From contig CACNUA010000001.1 in the NCBI GenBank assembly GCA_902623535.1, forward strand, positions 1 through 45,710: a stretch of 45,710 nt of DNA, written 5' to 3'. Numbering within the stretch: position 1 is the stretch's first letter; each line of letters begins with the position of its first letter. A program made the translations under genes and the position numbers. The stretch comes from an uncultured SAR86 cluster bacterium (GTDB taxonomy: Bacteria > Pseudomonadota > Gammaproteobacteria > Magnimaribacterales > D2472). Shown one piece after another: positions 27,286-35,834 of this stretch. Under the pieces are notes generated by a model. It was given only the letters and a program-made list of their open reading frames with translations. It was not told the origin of the DNA and did no database searches.

Positions 27286-27685
27286 TAAGTTTTGTCTTCG
27301 AGAGAATGTCATTAATAGCAAGTCTTTGAGGATGCAAATAAATCAGCAATAAGGGTAGGCCAGCAAGCAGATAAATACATACGTTTAAAAGAAATCTTAA
27401 TGCTGTTTGAGATAATGAGATCCTTTGGTCTCCAATATTTACTAATTTGATTTTCCAAACCTTCATACCTAATGTTTGCCCACCTCGCATCCAAAAGAAT
27501 GCAAAAAATGACCAAGCTGTAATGATGCTAACAATGAATCCAACAAAAGGATTTAGCGGATTAAAATTATTGAGTAATAACAGTACTGATCCAACCAAGA
27601 ACCAGACCCCTAATAACAAAAGACTGTCATAAATTCCGCAAAGAAATCTAGTAAGAAAACTTGGGTATTGAATGTTAGAATGCAT
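27275..27685 (-). CDS. RDD-family membrane protein
   Basis: Small integral membrane protein of about 136 residues with the RDD domain: the first segment begins FLTRFLCGIYDSLLLLGVW, and SFFAFFWMRGGQTLGMKVWKIKLVN is the characteristic loop before the third segment. Function in this family is poorly defined, though RDD proteins often sit beside lptF-lptG in Gammaproteobacteria. I choose ATG 27685 because family members start shortly before the first arginine-aspartate segment; a start further upstream at 27742 would run into the divergent transporter gene. Its 3' end overlaps lptG by 11 bases. Confidence 0.85.
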   Translation of the reverse strand: MHSNIQYPSFLTRFLCGIYDSLLLLGVWFLVGSVLLLLNNFNPLNPFVGFIVSIITAWSFFAFFWMRGGQTLGMKVWKIKLVNIGDQRISLSQTALRFLLNVCIYLLAGLPLLLIYLHPQRLAINDILSKTKLIKV

Positions 27686-27695
27686 AAACCTATCT

Positions 27696-27703
27696 AGTAT
27701 AAG
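27696..27703. promoter_or_regulatory. putative bidirectional -10 between RDD and POT genes
   Basis: The 27-base spacer contains AGTATAAG, which reads TATAAG on the plus strand (27698-27703) and TATACT on the minus strand (27701-27696). Both face the adjacent starts (27713 + and 27685 -) and would give leaders of only a few bases. However, AAGGA at 27701-27705 is also a fair Shine-Dalgarno for 27713, and both readings cannot hold from this promoter at once. Confidence 0.35.
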
Positions 27704-27712
27704 GAATTGATT

Positions 27713-29191
27713 ATGTCTCAACAATCCAGTTTTTTTGGTCATCCTATTGGTTTAAGAACTTTGTTCTTAACTGAAATGTGGGAACGAATGTCTTATTACG
27801 GAATGAGAGGAATCATGGTTCTATTCATGACCGCAGGACTTACAGGTTCAAATCCAGGGCTGACATTTAGTGCTGTAGAAGCAAATGCAATTTATGGAGC
27901 ATATATAGGTTTGGTCTATTTTATGGTGGTGCCCGGTGGTTGGCTGGCAGATAATATTTTTGGCTATCAAAAGGCTGTTTTGCTGGGCGCAATCATTATC
28001 GCTATTGGTCATTACACGCTTGCAATTCCTTTTGAACAAACCTTCTTTCTTGGTTTGCTCTTTGTAATCTTAGGGACAGGGCTTCTCAAAGGAAATATTT
28101 CGGCGATTGTCGGCAAGATGTATGACAACAATGATTCAATGAGGGATGCTGGTTATACGATATTCTATATGTCAATTAACATAGGATCTGTTCTTGGATT
28201 TCTTATTTGTGGCTGGTTGGGAGAAAACATTGGTTGGCATTGGGGTTTTGGTGCTGCTGGGATTGGAATGACCTTTGGAGTTTATCAATTTGTAAAGTAC
28301 AGACATCTATTGGGATCTGCTGGAGCAGAGCCTAATGAAATGGATCCTGATAGAAGAAAAAGACTATTAAGCTACTTTTATGTTGCCGTAGGAATTATTG
28401 CAATAGCAATTTTATTAGCACTATTAGGAGTATTTGATATTGATCCAGTTATATTTGCTTCAAGTTATGCTTATTTCTTAGTAATTGTTGCGGGATTATA
28501 TTTTTTATATTTATTCTTGTTAGCTGGATTAGATCCATCTGAAAAGAAAAATTTGTTATTACTATTCTTTTTATTCATAGGTGCCGCAGCTTTTTGGTCA
28601 GGCTTTGATCAATCTGGAGGATCTCTTACTATTTTTGCAAGAGATTTTACAGATCTTAATTTATTTGGATTTGAGCTCCCGATTAGTTGGATGAATCTCG
28701 CAAATCCTATTTTCGTTGTTATTTTTGCACCTGTTTTTGCAGGTATTTGGACTAATCTGGCCATAAGAAATCTAGATCCATCCTTGCCTATGAAGTTTGC
28801 AATTGGTTTGCTCTTTATGTGCTTAAGTTTTATTTTGATGGTTTATGCTGTGAATGCTGCTATGCAATATGGCCAGGTAGGAATTCAGTGGTTACTGATA
28901 ACTTACTTGCTTCATACCTGGGGTGAGCTTGCGCTTTCACCTATTGGGTTATCAGCTTTTTCAAGATACGCGCCAAAAAAATATGCTGGCCAAATGTTCG
29001 GTCTTTGGTTTACAGCAAGTGCAATTGGTGGAGTTTTAGCTGGCTTACTTGGTGGTGAGGCAACCGGTGAGGGACTTGAATCAATGACGCCAATATTTTC
29101 TTTTATGATTAAGTATTATCTTGTTATAGGTGTAATTTTGGCTCTATTGTCTTTTGTTATTAAGCCTGCAGAAAAAGAGGGCGCTAGCTAG
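27713..29191 (+). CDS. POT/PTR-family proton-dependent oligopeptide transporter
   Basis: Major-facilitator peptide transporter, 492 residues with 14 likely membrane segments. The proton-coupling ExxER motif occurs as TEMWERMSYYGMRG near the N-terminus, and the family segment GLLKGNISAIVGKMYD and the C-terminal TWGELALSPIGLS, a POT signature, are intact. It should import di- and tripeptides, consistent with pepA nearby handling peptides. ATG 27713 is preceded by AAGGA with seven bases of spacing; an upstream TTG at 27707 is less likely. The 3' end overlaps dapE by eight bases. Confidence 0.93.
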   Translation: MSQQSSFFGHPIGLRTLFLTEMWERMSYYGMRGIMVLFMTAGLTGSNPGLTFSAVEANAIYGAYIGLVYFMVVPGGWLADNIFGYQKAVLLGAIIIAIGHYTLAIPFEQTFFLGLLFVILGTGLLKGNISAIVGKMYDNNDSMRDAGYTIFYMSINIGSVLGFLICGWLGENIGWHWGFGAAGIGMTFGVYQFVKYRHLLGSAGAEPNEMDPDRRKRLLSYFYVAVGIIAIAILLALLGVFDIDPVIFASSYAYFLVIVAGLYFLYLFLLAGLDPSEKKNLLLLFFLFIGAAAFWSGFDQSGGSLTIFARDFTDLNLFGFELPISWMNLANPIFVVIFAPVFAGIWTNLAIRNLDPSLPMKFAIGLLFMCLSFILMVYAVNAAMQYGQVGIQWLLITYLLHTWGELALSPIGLSAFSRYAPKKYAGQMFGLWFTASAIGGVLAGLLGGEATGEGLESMTPIFSFMIKYYLVIGVILALLSFVIKPAEKEGAS

Positions 29192-30314
29192 CTCCTACTT
29201 CCTGTAAGATTTGGAGATATATATCCTTAACCTTTTCTAGGTCATGAATTGGAATGTTTTCATTGATCTGATGAATGGTTTTATTTAGTGGACCAAGCTC
29301 AACAACTTGGGATCCCATTGGAGCAACCCAACGACCGTCGGAAGTTCCTCCACCATTATCAATTATTGCTTCACTGCCATTTATTTTTTTTATAGCTTTT
29401 TGAATGGTATCTATGAATTTATTTTCCTTTGTGAAATATGGATCTGCATTTTTAACCCAAGATATCTCGTAATTAAGATTGTTTGCTTCAAAAATTTCTA
29501 GAATTCTATTTTTTAAACTATCTGCTGTTGATTCTGGAGAAAATCTTAAGTTAAAAACTAAATCAAGTGAGTTTGGAACAACGTTTGTAGCACCTGTTCC
29601 GCTAGAAATATTAGAAATTTGAAAGCTAGTGGGTTCAAAAAATTCATTTCCCTCATCCCATACCTCCTCAGAGAGAATGCGTATGACTTCACCGGAAAGA
29701 TGTATAGGGTTAATGACTTTTTTAGGGTAAGCAACATGACCCTGCTTGCCAATAACTTTTAAATATCCAGTTAAGGAGCCTCTTCTGCCTCTTCTTAACG
29801 TATCTCCAACAATATTCGAAGAGCTTGCTTCTCCAACTAAACAGTAGTCAATAAACTTACCTTCTTGTGTTAAATCATCTATGATTTTATCGATTTTCCC
29901 ATCCTCTTTTTCACCTTCCTCGTTTGAAGTAAGAAGAATCCAAATTTGGAAATCTGGATTTGGGTTAAGTTTTAAAAATTCTTTAGCAGCAATCATAAAA
30001 GCTGCGATGCTAGACTTCATATCTGCTGCGCCTCTTCCATAGAGAATATTTTCATTTACCTCTGCTGCGAAGGGCGGAAAGCTCCACTGATCAATTGGAC
30101 CTTCAGGTACTACATCAGTATGACCAAGAAAACAGAATACAGGACCTGATGAACCATATCTTGCTAGTAAATTTTCTACGTTTGAGTAATTTATTTTTTG
30201 TACGTCAAAATTTAGGTCAACTAATTTATTCTCGATGACATCAAAGCATCCATTATCCTTTGGAGAGATCGATTTAATTCTTATAAGTTCTTGAGCTAGT
30301 TCTAAAAGAGCCAT
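29184..30314 (-). CDS. dapE: succinyl-diaminopimelate desuccinylase
   Basis: Zinc-dependent M20 hydrolase that releases succinate from N-succinyl-LL-diaminopimelate in the lysine and peptidoglycan precursor pathway. The 376 residues equal the family length. Metal and catalytic motifs are FLGHTDVVPEG, GRGAADMKSSIAAF (bridging Asp), TSNEEGEKEDG (catalytic Glu pair) and, at the end, GPLNKTIHQINE (His ligand). It directly follows dapD with no gap, so both succinylase-branch enzymes are co-expressed. Confidence 0.96.
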   Translation of the reverse strand: MALLELAQELIRIKSISPKDNGCFDVIENKLVDLNFDVQKINYSNVENLLARYGSSGPVFCFLGHTDVVPEGPIDQWSFPPFAAEVNENILYGRGAADMKSSIAAFMIAAKEFLKLNPNPDFQIWILLTSNEEGEKEDGKIDKIIDDLTQEGKFIDYCLVGEASSSNIVGDTLRRGRRGSLTGYLKVIGKQGHVAYPKKVINPIHLSGEVIRILSEEVWDEGNEFFEPTSFQISNISSGTGATNVVPNSLDLVFNLRFSPESTADSLKNRILEIFEANNLNYEISWVKNADPYFTKENKFIDTIQKAIKKINGSEAIIDNGGGTSDGRWVAPMGSQVVELGPLNKTIHQINENIPIHDLEKVKDIYLQILQEVGAS

Positions 30315-31301
30315 TTAATTTTTATGCAATTCTTCATTAAGCTTAACTGATTTTTTATTTGGTACCGCCTCAACCTGACCTGTTAAAGAATTTCTTCTAA
30401 AAATGAGGTTAGATTTTCCAGATAACTCAGATGCCTTCACGATTTTATCTTCATCAACTATAAAGACTTTCGATCCAGAAGTTAGGTATAAACCAGCTTC
30501 AATTATACAGTCATCTCCGAGAGGTATTCCTAATCCAGAGTTAGCGCCCAAAAGACATCTTTTTCCAACACTAATTTTTACATTATTGCCCCCAGAAAGG
30601 GTGCCCATCGTACTTGAACCACCTCCAAGATCAGAGTATTCTCCAATAACAACACCTGCAGAAATTCGACCTTCAATCATTGCTGGGCCTAGGGTGCCAG
30701 CATTAAAATTTACAAAACCTTCATGCATGACAGTTGTTCCGCTTGCTAGATACGCTCCTAATCTAACTCTAGAGCTATCTGCCACTCTTACTCCTGAAGG
30801 AGCCAGATAATTTAGCAAAGGTGGAAATTTATCAATACTGTAAACTTGTAGTGGTAGATCTTCATTGTTATTTAGGTAGAAGGGCTCAATCTCGTCCACA
30901 CATATTGGCCCTTTATTAGTCCATGCAATATTTCTTAAAGTTTGGAATAAACCTTCTAGATTTAATATATTAGGTTTAAATGCTCGATAAGAAATGAGGT
31001 GGAGCTTTAAAAACGCAACCGCAATAGAGTTTATCGGCTCATCATTCTTAATTTGAGTAAGAACATATCTCTTATTTTTTTGCAAAGGCTTTATTTTTAT
31101 GCCATCGATTGAAGACATAAATTCATCTTTGTTTATGTCAGTAACAAAATCATTTTTACCTAACATTTTTGAAAAGGGGTTAAATAATTCATTGCCTTGA
31201 TCAATAATTTTTGTGAAATGAACTTCAATAAGCTGACCATTTGAGTCAGTTGTACCAATTCCAAACCCAATGATTGGAAATTTTAAATTTTGATCAAACA
31301 T
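30315..31301 (-). CDS. dapD: tetrahydrodipicolinate N-succinyltransferase, long form
   Basis: Transfers succinyl from succinyl-CoA to tetrahydrodipicolinate in lysine/diaminopimelate synthesis. The 328 residues belong to the long DapD class found in Pseudomonas (about 344) rather than the 274-residue E. coli type. The C-terminal half is a left-handed beta helix with the diagnostic segments LAPSGVRVADSSRVRLGAYL, MHEGFVNFNAGTLG and SDLGGGSSTMGTLSGG. It lies two bases after glnD and immediately before dapE. Confidence 0.94.
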   Translation of the reverse strand: MFDQNLKFPIIGFGIGTTDSNGQLIEVHFTKIIDQGNELFNPFSKMLGKNDFVTDINKDEFMSSIDGIKIKPLQKNKRYVLTQIKNDEPINSIAVAFLKLHLISYRAFKPNILNLEGLFQTLRNIAWTNKGPICVDEIEPFYLNNNEDLPLQVYSIDKFPPLLNYLAPSGVRVADSSRVRLGAYLASGTTVMHEGFVNFNAGTLGPAMIEGRISAGVVIGEYSDLGGGSSTMGTLSGGNNVKISVGKRCLLGANSGLGIPLGDDCIIEAGLYLTSGSKVFIVDEDKIVKASELSGKSNLIFRRNSLTGQVEAVPNKKSVKLNEELHKN

Positions 31302-31303
31302 AT

Positions 31304-33841
31304 CTATAAATTACTAAGATTTTTTGTAAGGTCATTTTTTTTATTTTTAGTTAAGAATTTTCCATTCTTTGAGTCTAAAAGCTGAAAATTATCTTCCACT
31401 CTCTCACCCAAAGTAGTAATTCTTGCAGAATGTACATCAATATTTAAATCAAGGAAAGATTTTGCAATTTTTACTAAAAGCTTTGGTTGATCAAGCGTCT
31501 CAATGCAGAGTAGAGTTTTCATGAGATTTTTATCTTCTGAAAAATTAATCTTAGTAACCATTTGAAATGGCTTCTTGATTTTTTTTGAAAGCTTAATATT
31601 TGAAGTGGGAGACAATATGCCCCTATTTATTTTTTTTATGATTGATTCAAAATCAGATTTATAAAGGTTGTTGCCGAGCTTACGGTGTTTGACCAAGAAT
31701 GAGTTCAATGCAAACTTATTATCATTAGTGGTTTGAATATCAGCATCATAAGTTTCCAGCATCAAACTATCGATTAATTCACATGCACGTAAGAATAGGC
31801 CTTTCCTGTTCGCTGTAAACAATGTTAAAGAAATATAATCGTTTAATTTTCGTATTCCAGCACTCGATTGACCATCATAGTTAGTGATTATTTCTGCATG
31901 TGACTTGAGAGATGCAATATTATTTTTTTGAAAATAAGACTCTGGCAGCATTTTCCAAATCTTAGAAATTTTATTAATTTCAGCCATAGAAAACGCCTCT
32001 AAAGTTCTAGCTTTTCTGTCTCGGATGCTGACCTTCTGAGGGACTTCCTCCTGATTAAGAATACTTCTAGAAGTAATGTATAGGCTTTTAAGTAGGTCGT
32101 GTTTCCAAGAATTCCATAAATTAGGATTCGTGCCCCTGATATCATTTATTGTCAGAAGAAATAGATAGTTCAATTTCTCGATGGTATTCACAGTAGCAAT
32201 AAATTCATCAACTGTGTGCTTGTCATGTACATCCTTCTTTTGAGCAATTGAGGACATAAAAAGATGGTTTTTTACAAGCCAAACCAATAATTCCTCATCT
32301 GCTTTAGAAATCCCAGCTCTAAGGGCAAAATCATGGACCATGCTTGATCCAATCTCAGAATGATTGCCTCCTTTTCCCTTACCTAGGTCATGAAATAGCC
32401 CAGCTAAATAAAGTATTTCAATCTTTGGAAGCTTTCTAATAAGCTCTGATTCCATATCAAAATCTTTAATATTAGTTCCGATATACATTTGACGCATATT
32501 TCTGACAACTTTGAAAGTATGTTCATCAACAGTGTATATGTGGAACATATCAAACTGCATTTGTCCCTGTATCATTTTGAATTCAGGAATAATCTTTCCA
32601 AGGATTCCCAACTGCTTCATTTTTTTAAGAATGCTGGATAGATGATGTTTAGATTTAAGTAATTCTAGGAATTGTTGTTGTATTTTTTTATGCAGGAATT
32701 GCTTATCTTTAATCTTTTTTAATGCTAACTTAATTTTGTATGCAGTTTGAAGATTAAGTTCGAATAGATTTTTATTACTACCTAACTTTTGGAAGACATC
32801 AAGGATATCACTTGGTGAATTAATTTCTCCAACGTAAATAAACTTTTTTGTAATGCCTTTTATTAATTTATCAAAATCAATATTTGATCCGAAGTGACTA
32901 GGATCTTCAATGCAGGCTTGAAGAAATAGCTGATGAAAATCAGTAATGGTTGAAGCATCATTAAAAAAATCTTTCATAAATTTTTCTACCGCAGAAAGAC
33001 TTCTACTATTGCGATAGCTAAGACGTTTAGCCGCATCAACCTGAAGCTCAAAGCTAAGACGGTTTTGATTGCTTTTTAGATTGAGCCAATATCGAATAAT
33101 TTTCATCCGACGAGAGGAGTTTAATAATGAGTCCATCTCATTGCGATTGAAGATATCCATTTTCAGTTTTTTAATGCTGTCAATTCCAAGGCATTTTTGA
33201 CAAATCCATTCAATGCTATGAATATCTCTTAGGCAACCAGGCGACTCTTTGATATCTGGTTCAAGATTAAACTCTGTTGAATTAAATTTTTGATATCTTT
33301 TAATTGCTTCATTTTCCTTGAAGCTAAAAAATACCTTCTTTCTTATTTTTTTATGCAATGCTTTTAAATCACGATTAAATGCAGTTATATTCTTTTTTGA
33401 TCCTGATAAAACTCTGATTGATAGTAAAGACGTATACTCTTGCAAGTCATTTCTTGCTAGTTTTTGCATGCCAGGCACGGAACGAACAGAATGACCAACC
33501 TTAAAGTTTTGGTCCCATAACCAAGAAACAAAATTATTTAGTTTTTCATCAGGCTTTTTTTTTGGATCTTGATCAATGATTGTTAAATCTATATCAGATG
33601 CAGGGAATAGCTCTTCTCGTCCATAGCCACCTATTGCGCACAAGATATATCTTGAAGACAATCCATTCTCAGAAAATCTTTTGCAAAGAGCCTTATCAAT
33701 AATCCGAGTCCTTTTCTTAAGATATTTCTCGACTCCAATTGGACTTTTTCGAAGAATTTTTAGATCGTTTAAAAACTCTTCATCAATTAATTCTAAGGAC
33801 TTATGCAAAATTTTCTTCTGATCGTTGGGTGAGAACTTCAA
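31304..33841 (-). CDS. glnD: bifunctional uridylyltransferase/uridylyl-removing enzyme GlnD
   Basis: Senses glutamine and controls PII by adding or removing UMP, so it sits at the top of nitrogen regulation. Domain order: nucleotidyltransferase with GGYGREELFPASDIDL, helical linker, HD domain with LFHDLGKGKGGNHSEIG, and two C-terminal ACT domains (TANRKGLFLRACELIDSL and ETLDQPKLLVKIAKSFL). The start is uncertain: the frame is open upstream to 33922 inside map, with ATGs at 33919 and 33895. I prefer TTG 33841, which begins just before the first segment alignable with other GlnD proteins and overlaps map by 41 bases; TTG 33808 is another option. Gene order map-glnD matches E. coli. Confidence 0.92.
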   Translation of the reverse strand: MKFSPNDQKKILHKSLELIDEEFLNDLKILRKSPIGVEKYLKKRTRIIDKALCKRFSENGLSSRYILCAIGGYGREELFPASDIDLTIIDQDPKKKPDEKLNNFVSWLWDQNFKVGHSVRSVPGMQKLARNDLQEYTSLLSIRVLSGSKKNITAFNRDLKALHKKIRKKVFFSFKENEAIKRYQKFNSTEFNLEPDIKESPGCLRDIHSIEWICQKCLGIDSIKKLKMDIFNRNEMDSLLNSSRRMKIIRYWLNLKSNQNRLSFELQVDAAKRLSYRNSRSLSAVEKFMKDFFNDASTITDFHQLFLQACIEDPSHFGSNIDFDKLIKGITKKFIYVGEINSPSDILDVFQKLGSNKNLFELNLQTAYKIKLALKKIKDKQFLHKKIQQQFLELLKSKHHLSSILKKMKQLGILGKIIPEFKMIQGQMQFDMFHIYTVDEHTFKVVRNMRQMYIGTNIKDFDMESELIRKLPKIEILYLAGLFHDLGKGKGGNHSEIGSSMVHDFALRAGISKADEELLVWLVKNHLFMSSIAQKKDVHDKHTVDEFIATVNTIEKLNYLFLLTINDIRGTNPNLWNSWKHDLLKSLYITSRSILNQEEVPQKVSIRDRKARTLEAFSMAEINKISKIWKMLPESYFQKNNIASLKSHAEIITNYDGQSSAGIRKLNDYISLTLFTANRKGLFLRACELIDSLMLETYDADIQTTNDNKFALNSFLVKHRKLGNNLYKSDFESIIKKINRGILSPTSNIKLSKKIKKPFQMVTKINFSEDKNLMKTLLCIETLDQPKLLVKIAKSFLDLNIDVHSARITTLGERVEDNFQLLDSKNGKFLTKNKKNDLTKNLSNL

Positions 33842-34574
33842 AACCTTGTTCTGTAACCGCGATTGTATGCTCCCATTGAGCAGAATTTCTCCCATCCTTA
33901 GTCTCAACAGTCCATCCATCACTTAATATTTTAGTATGTTTCTTTCCCTGATTAATCATGGGTTCAATGGTAAAACACATTCCAGCTTTTAGTTCTGGTC
34001 CAGTACCAAATTTTCCATAGTGCAAAACTTGGGGTTCATCATGATAAACCTTGCCAATTCCGTGACCGCAGTAATCTTCAACTACAGTATAGTGATTTTG
34101 CTCTGCATGCTGTTGAATTACAGCCCCGATGTCTCCAAGTCGTGTTCCAGGTCTGACCAGTTCAATAGCCTTATATAAACATTCTTGAGTTACCTTAACC
34201 AAGCGTTCATTATGAGGCTGTGTTTTACCAACTAAGAACATTTTGGATGTATCGCCATGCCAGCCGTCCTTTAATACTGTTACATCAATGTTAATAATAT
34301 CTCCATCTTTTAAAATCTTATTTGGAGAGGGGATGCCATGACAAATAACTTGATTAACACTGGCACAAATTGTTTTTTCATACCCTCTATATCCAACATT
34401 AGCTGGGACAGCTTTTTGAACTTCTGTAATATGTTTAAAACAGATAACATCAAGCTCTTCTGTAGATACTCCCGGTACGACAAAAGGAGTTACTACATCT
34501 AAAACTTCGGCAGCAAGTTGCCCTGCAGTTCGCATGCAGTCAATCTCTTGTTGACTTTTTAAATTTATAGCCAT
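33801..34574 (-). CDS. map: methionine aminopeptidase type I
   Basis: Removes the initiator methionine from nascent proteins. The 257 residues fit type I enzymes (264 in E. coli). The five metal ligands are recognisable: two Asp in NIDVTVLKDGWHGDTS, His in DYCGHGIGKVYH, Glu in CFTIEPMI and Glu in QWEHTIAVT. No Shine-Dalgarno sequence is visible in the AT-rich bases before the ATG. It leads the map-glnD-dapD-dapE transcript and diverges from carA. Confidence 0.96.
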   Translation of the reverse strand: MAINLKSQQEIDCMRTAGQLAAEVLDVVTPFVVPGVSTEELDVICFKHITEVQKAVPANVGYRGYEKTICASVNQVICHGIPSPNKILKDGDIINIDVTVLKDGWHGDTSKMFLVGKTQPHNERLVKVTQECLYKAIELVRPGTRLGDIGAVIQQHAEQNHYTVVEDYCGHGIGKVYHDEPQVLHYGKFGTGPELKAGMCFTIEPMINQGKKHTKILSDGWTVETKDGRNSAQWEHTIAVTEQGFEVLTQRSEENFA

Positions 34575-34712
34575 TTATTTACTATTTTGTGTGGACGTAG
34601 TCACTTAATGTATGTAAAGTACAATTTTAATGCCTGCTTGTAATTTTAGCTCATTAAAACCAAAAAATTTTCCTAAAAATTTCAATCTCTTTTTCCCTTA
34701 TGGAGATCACAA
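34575..34712. promoter_or_regulatory. divergent map / carA intergenic region
   Basis: The longest spacer in the window (138 bases) must hold the promoters of the map operon (-) and the carA operon (+). GGAG at about 34701-34705 is the ribosome binding site for carA. On the minus strand AATAGT lies six bases before the map ATG and could be a weak -10. I see no PurR- or ArgR-like palindrome or leader peptide that I can support. Confidence 0.4.
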
Positions 34713-35834
34713 TTGAGCGGTTTCCCAGCTTATTTGTACCTCGAAAATGGTGAATTATACAGTGGTATTGGCTTTGGTATAAAAAAGCATGAAACAGCTG
34801 AAGTTGTATTCAACACAGCACTTAGTGGATATCAAGAAATAATTACTGATCCCTCATATGCAAAGCAAATAATCACTTTTACAAATCCACACATTGGAAA
34901 TACAGGTATCAACGAAGAAGATAATGAAGCTAGTTCTATATATGCAAGCGGGATTGTTATTAGATCTTTAACTGAAATACCTAGCAGCTGGAGAAGCACA
35001 ACCTCTCTTCAGGATTTCTTAATAAAAAATAATTCAATTGGGATTAGTGACATTGATACTAGAAAGCTTGTGAATACTTTGCGAGATACTGGTTCTCAAA
35101 GAGCAATCATTGCTGCAAATGATTCATTGGATCCAAAAGATGCTAAAAAAGAATTAGAAAAATTTTCTGGACTCGGGGGACTTGATTTAGCAAAGGTAGT
35201 TTCAACAAAAGATTCATATACATGGGATGAGGGTGTGTGGCCTGATTTCAAAAAAACTTCATCAGATTTTCATATAGTAGCAATTGATTTTGGAATAAAA
35301 GAAAACATCCTCAGGTTGCTAGCTGAACATGTCGGCAAAATAACTGTGGTTAATGCACAAATACCAATTGAGGAAATTCTTAATTTAAAACCAGATGGGA
35401 TTTTTCTATCCAATGGGCCCGGAGATCCAGAACCTTGCGACTACGCAATTGAAAATATTAAGATTGCTTTGGACAAAAAAATTCCAATTTTTGGAATTTG
35501 TTTAGGACACCAACTTCTAGCAATTGCAGGCGGTTGCAAAACTTACAAAATGAAATTTGGTCATCATGGTGCGAATCATCCTGTTCAAGACTTAAGATCA
35601 AATGAAGTAGCAATAACTAGTCAAAATCACGGTTTTGCTATCGAAGAAAAATCTATACCTAAGGATATAACCATTACCCATCGCTCACTATTTGATAAAT
35701 CAATTCAGGGAATACAATTTGATAATAAGCCAGCATATAGTTTTCAAGGACATCCCGAGGCGAGCCCTGGCCCCCATGAGCTCATTAGCCTATTTAATAA
35801 ATTTAAAGACATGATTAAGGAAAATAATGCCTAA
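34713..35834 (+). CDS. carA: carbamoyl-phosphate synthase small (glutaminase) subunit
   Basis: Hydrolyses glutamine and channels ammonia to CarB for carbamoyl phosphate, the precursor of arginine and pyrimidines. The 373 residues fit the family (382 in E. coli). The C-terminal class I amidotransferase triad is Cys263 (GICLGHQLL) with His347 and Glu349 ([10 protein letters not shown]). The start is TTG: GGAG lies eight bases upstream and the product begins [12 protein letters not shown], as in other CarA proteins. The nearby ATG at 34700 is out of frame. It overlaps carB by eight bases. Confidence 0.96.
   Translation: MSGFPAYLYLENGELYSGIGFGIKKHETAEVVFNTALSGYQEIITDPSYAKQIITFTNPHIGNTGINEEDNEASSIYASGIVIRSLTEIPSSWRSTTSLQDFLIKNNSIGISDIDTRKLVNTLRDTGSQRAIIAANDSLDPKDAKKELEKFSGLGGLDLAKVVSTKDSYTWDEGVWPDFKKTSSDFHIVAIDFGIKENILRLLAEHVGKITVVNAQIPIEEILNLKPDGIFLSNGPGDPEPCDYAIENIKIALDKKIPIFGICLGHQLLAIAGGCKTYKMKFGHHGANHPVQDLRSNEVAITSQNHGFAIEEKSIPKDITITHRSLFDKSIQGIQFDNKPAYSFQGHPEASPGPHELISLFNKFKDMIKENNA

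Noticed and set aside
29181-29192. GCTAGCTAGC palindrome at the POT/dapE junction
   Set aside because: It arises from two stop codons on opposite strands in a short overlap; there is no T run or conserved operator that I can support.
34575-34712. Small ORF, leader peptide or riboswitch before carA
   Set aside because: The spacer is AT-rich without a plausible peptide, hairpin set or recognised riboswitch core.
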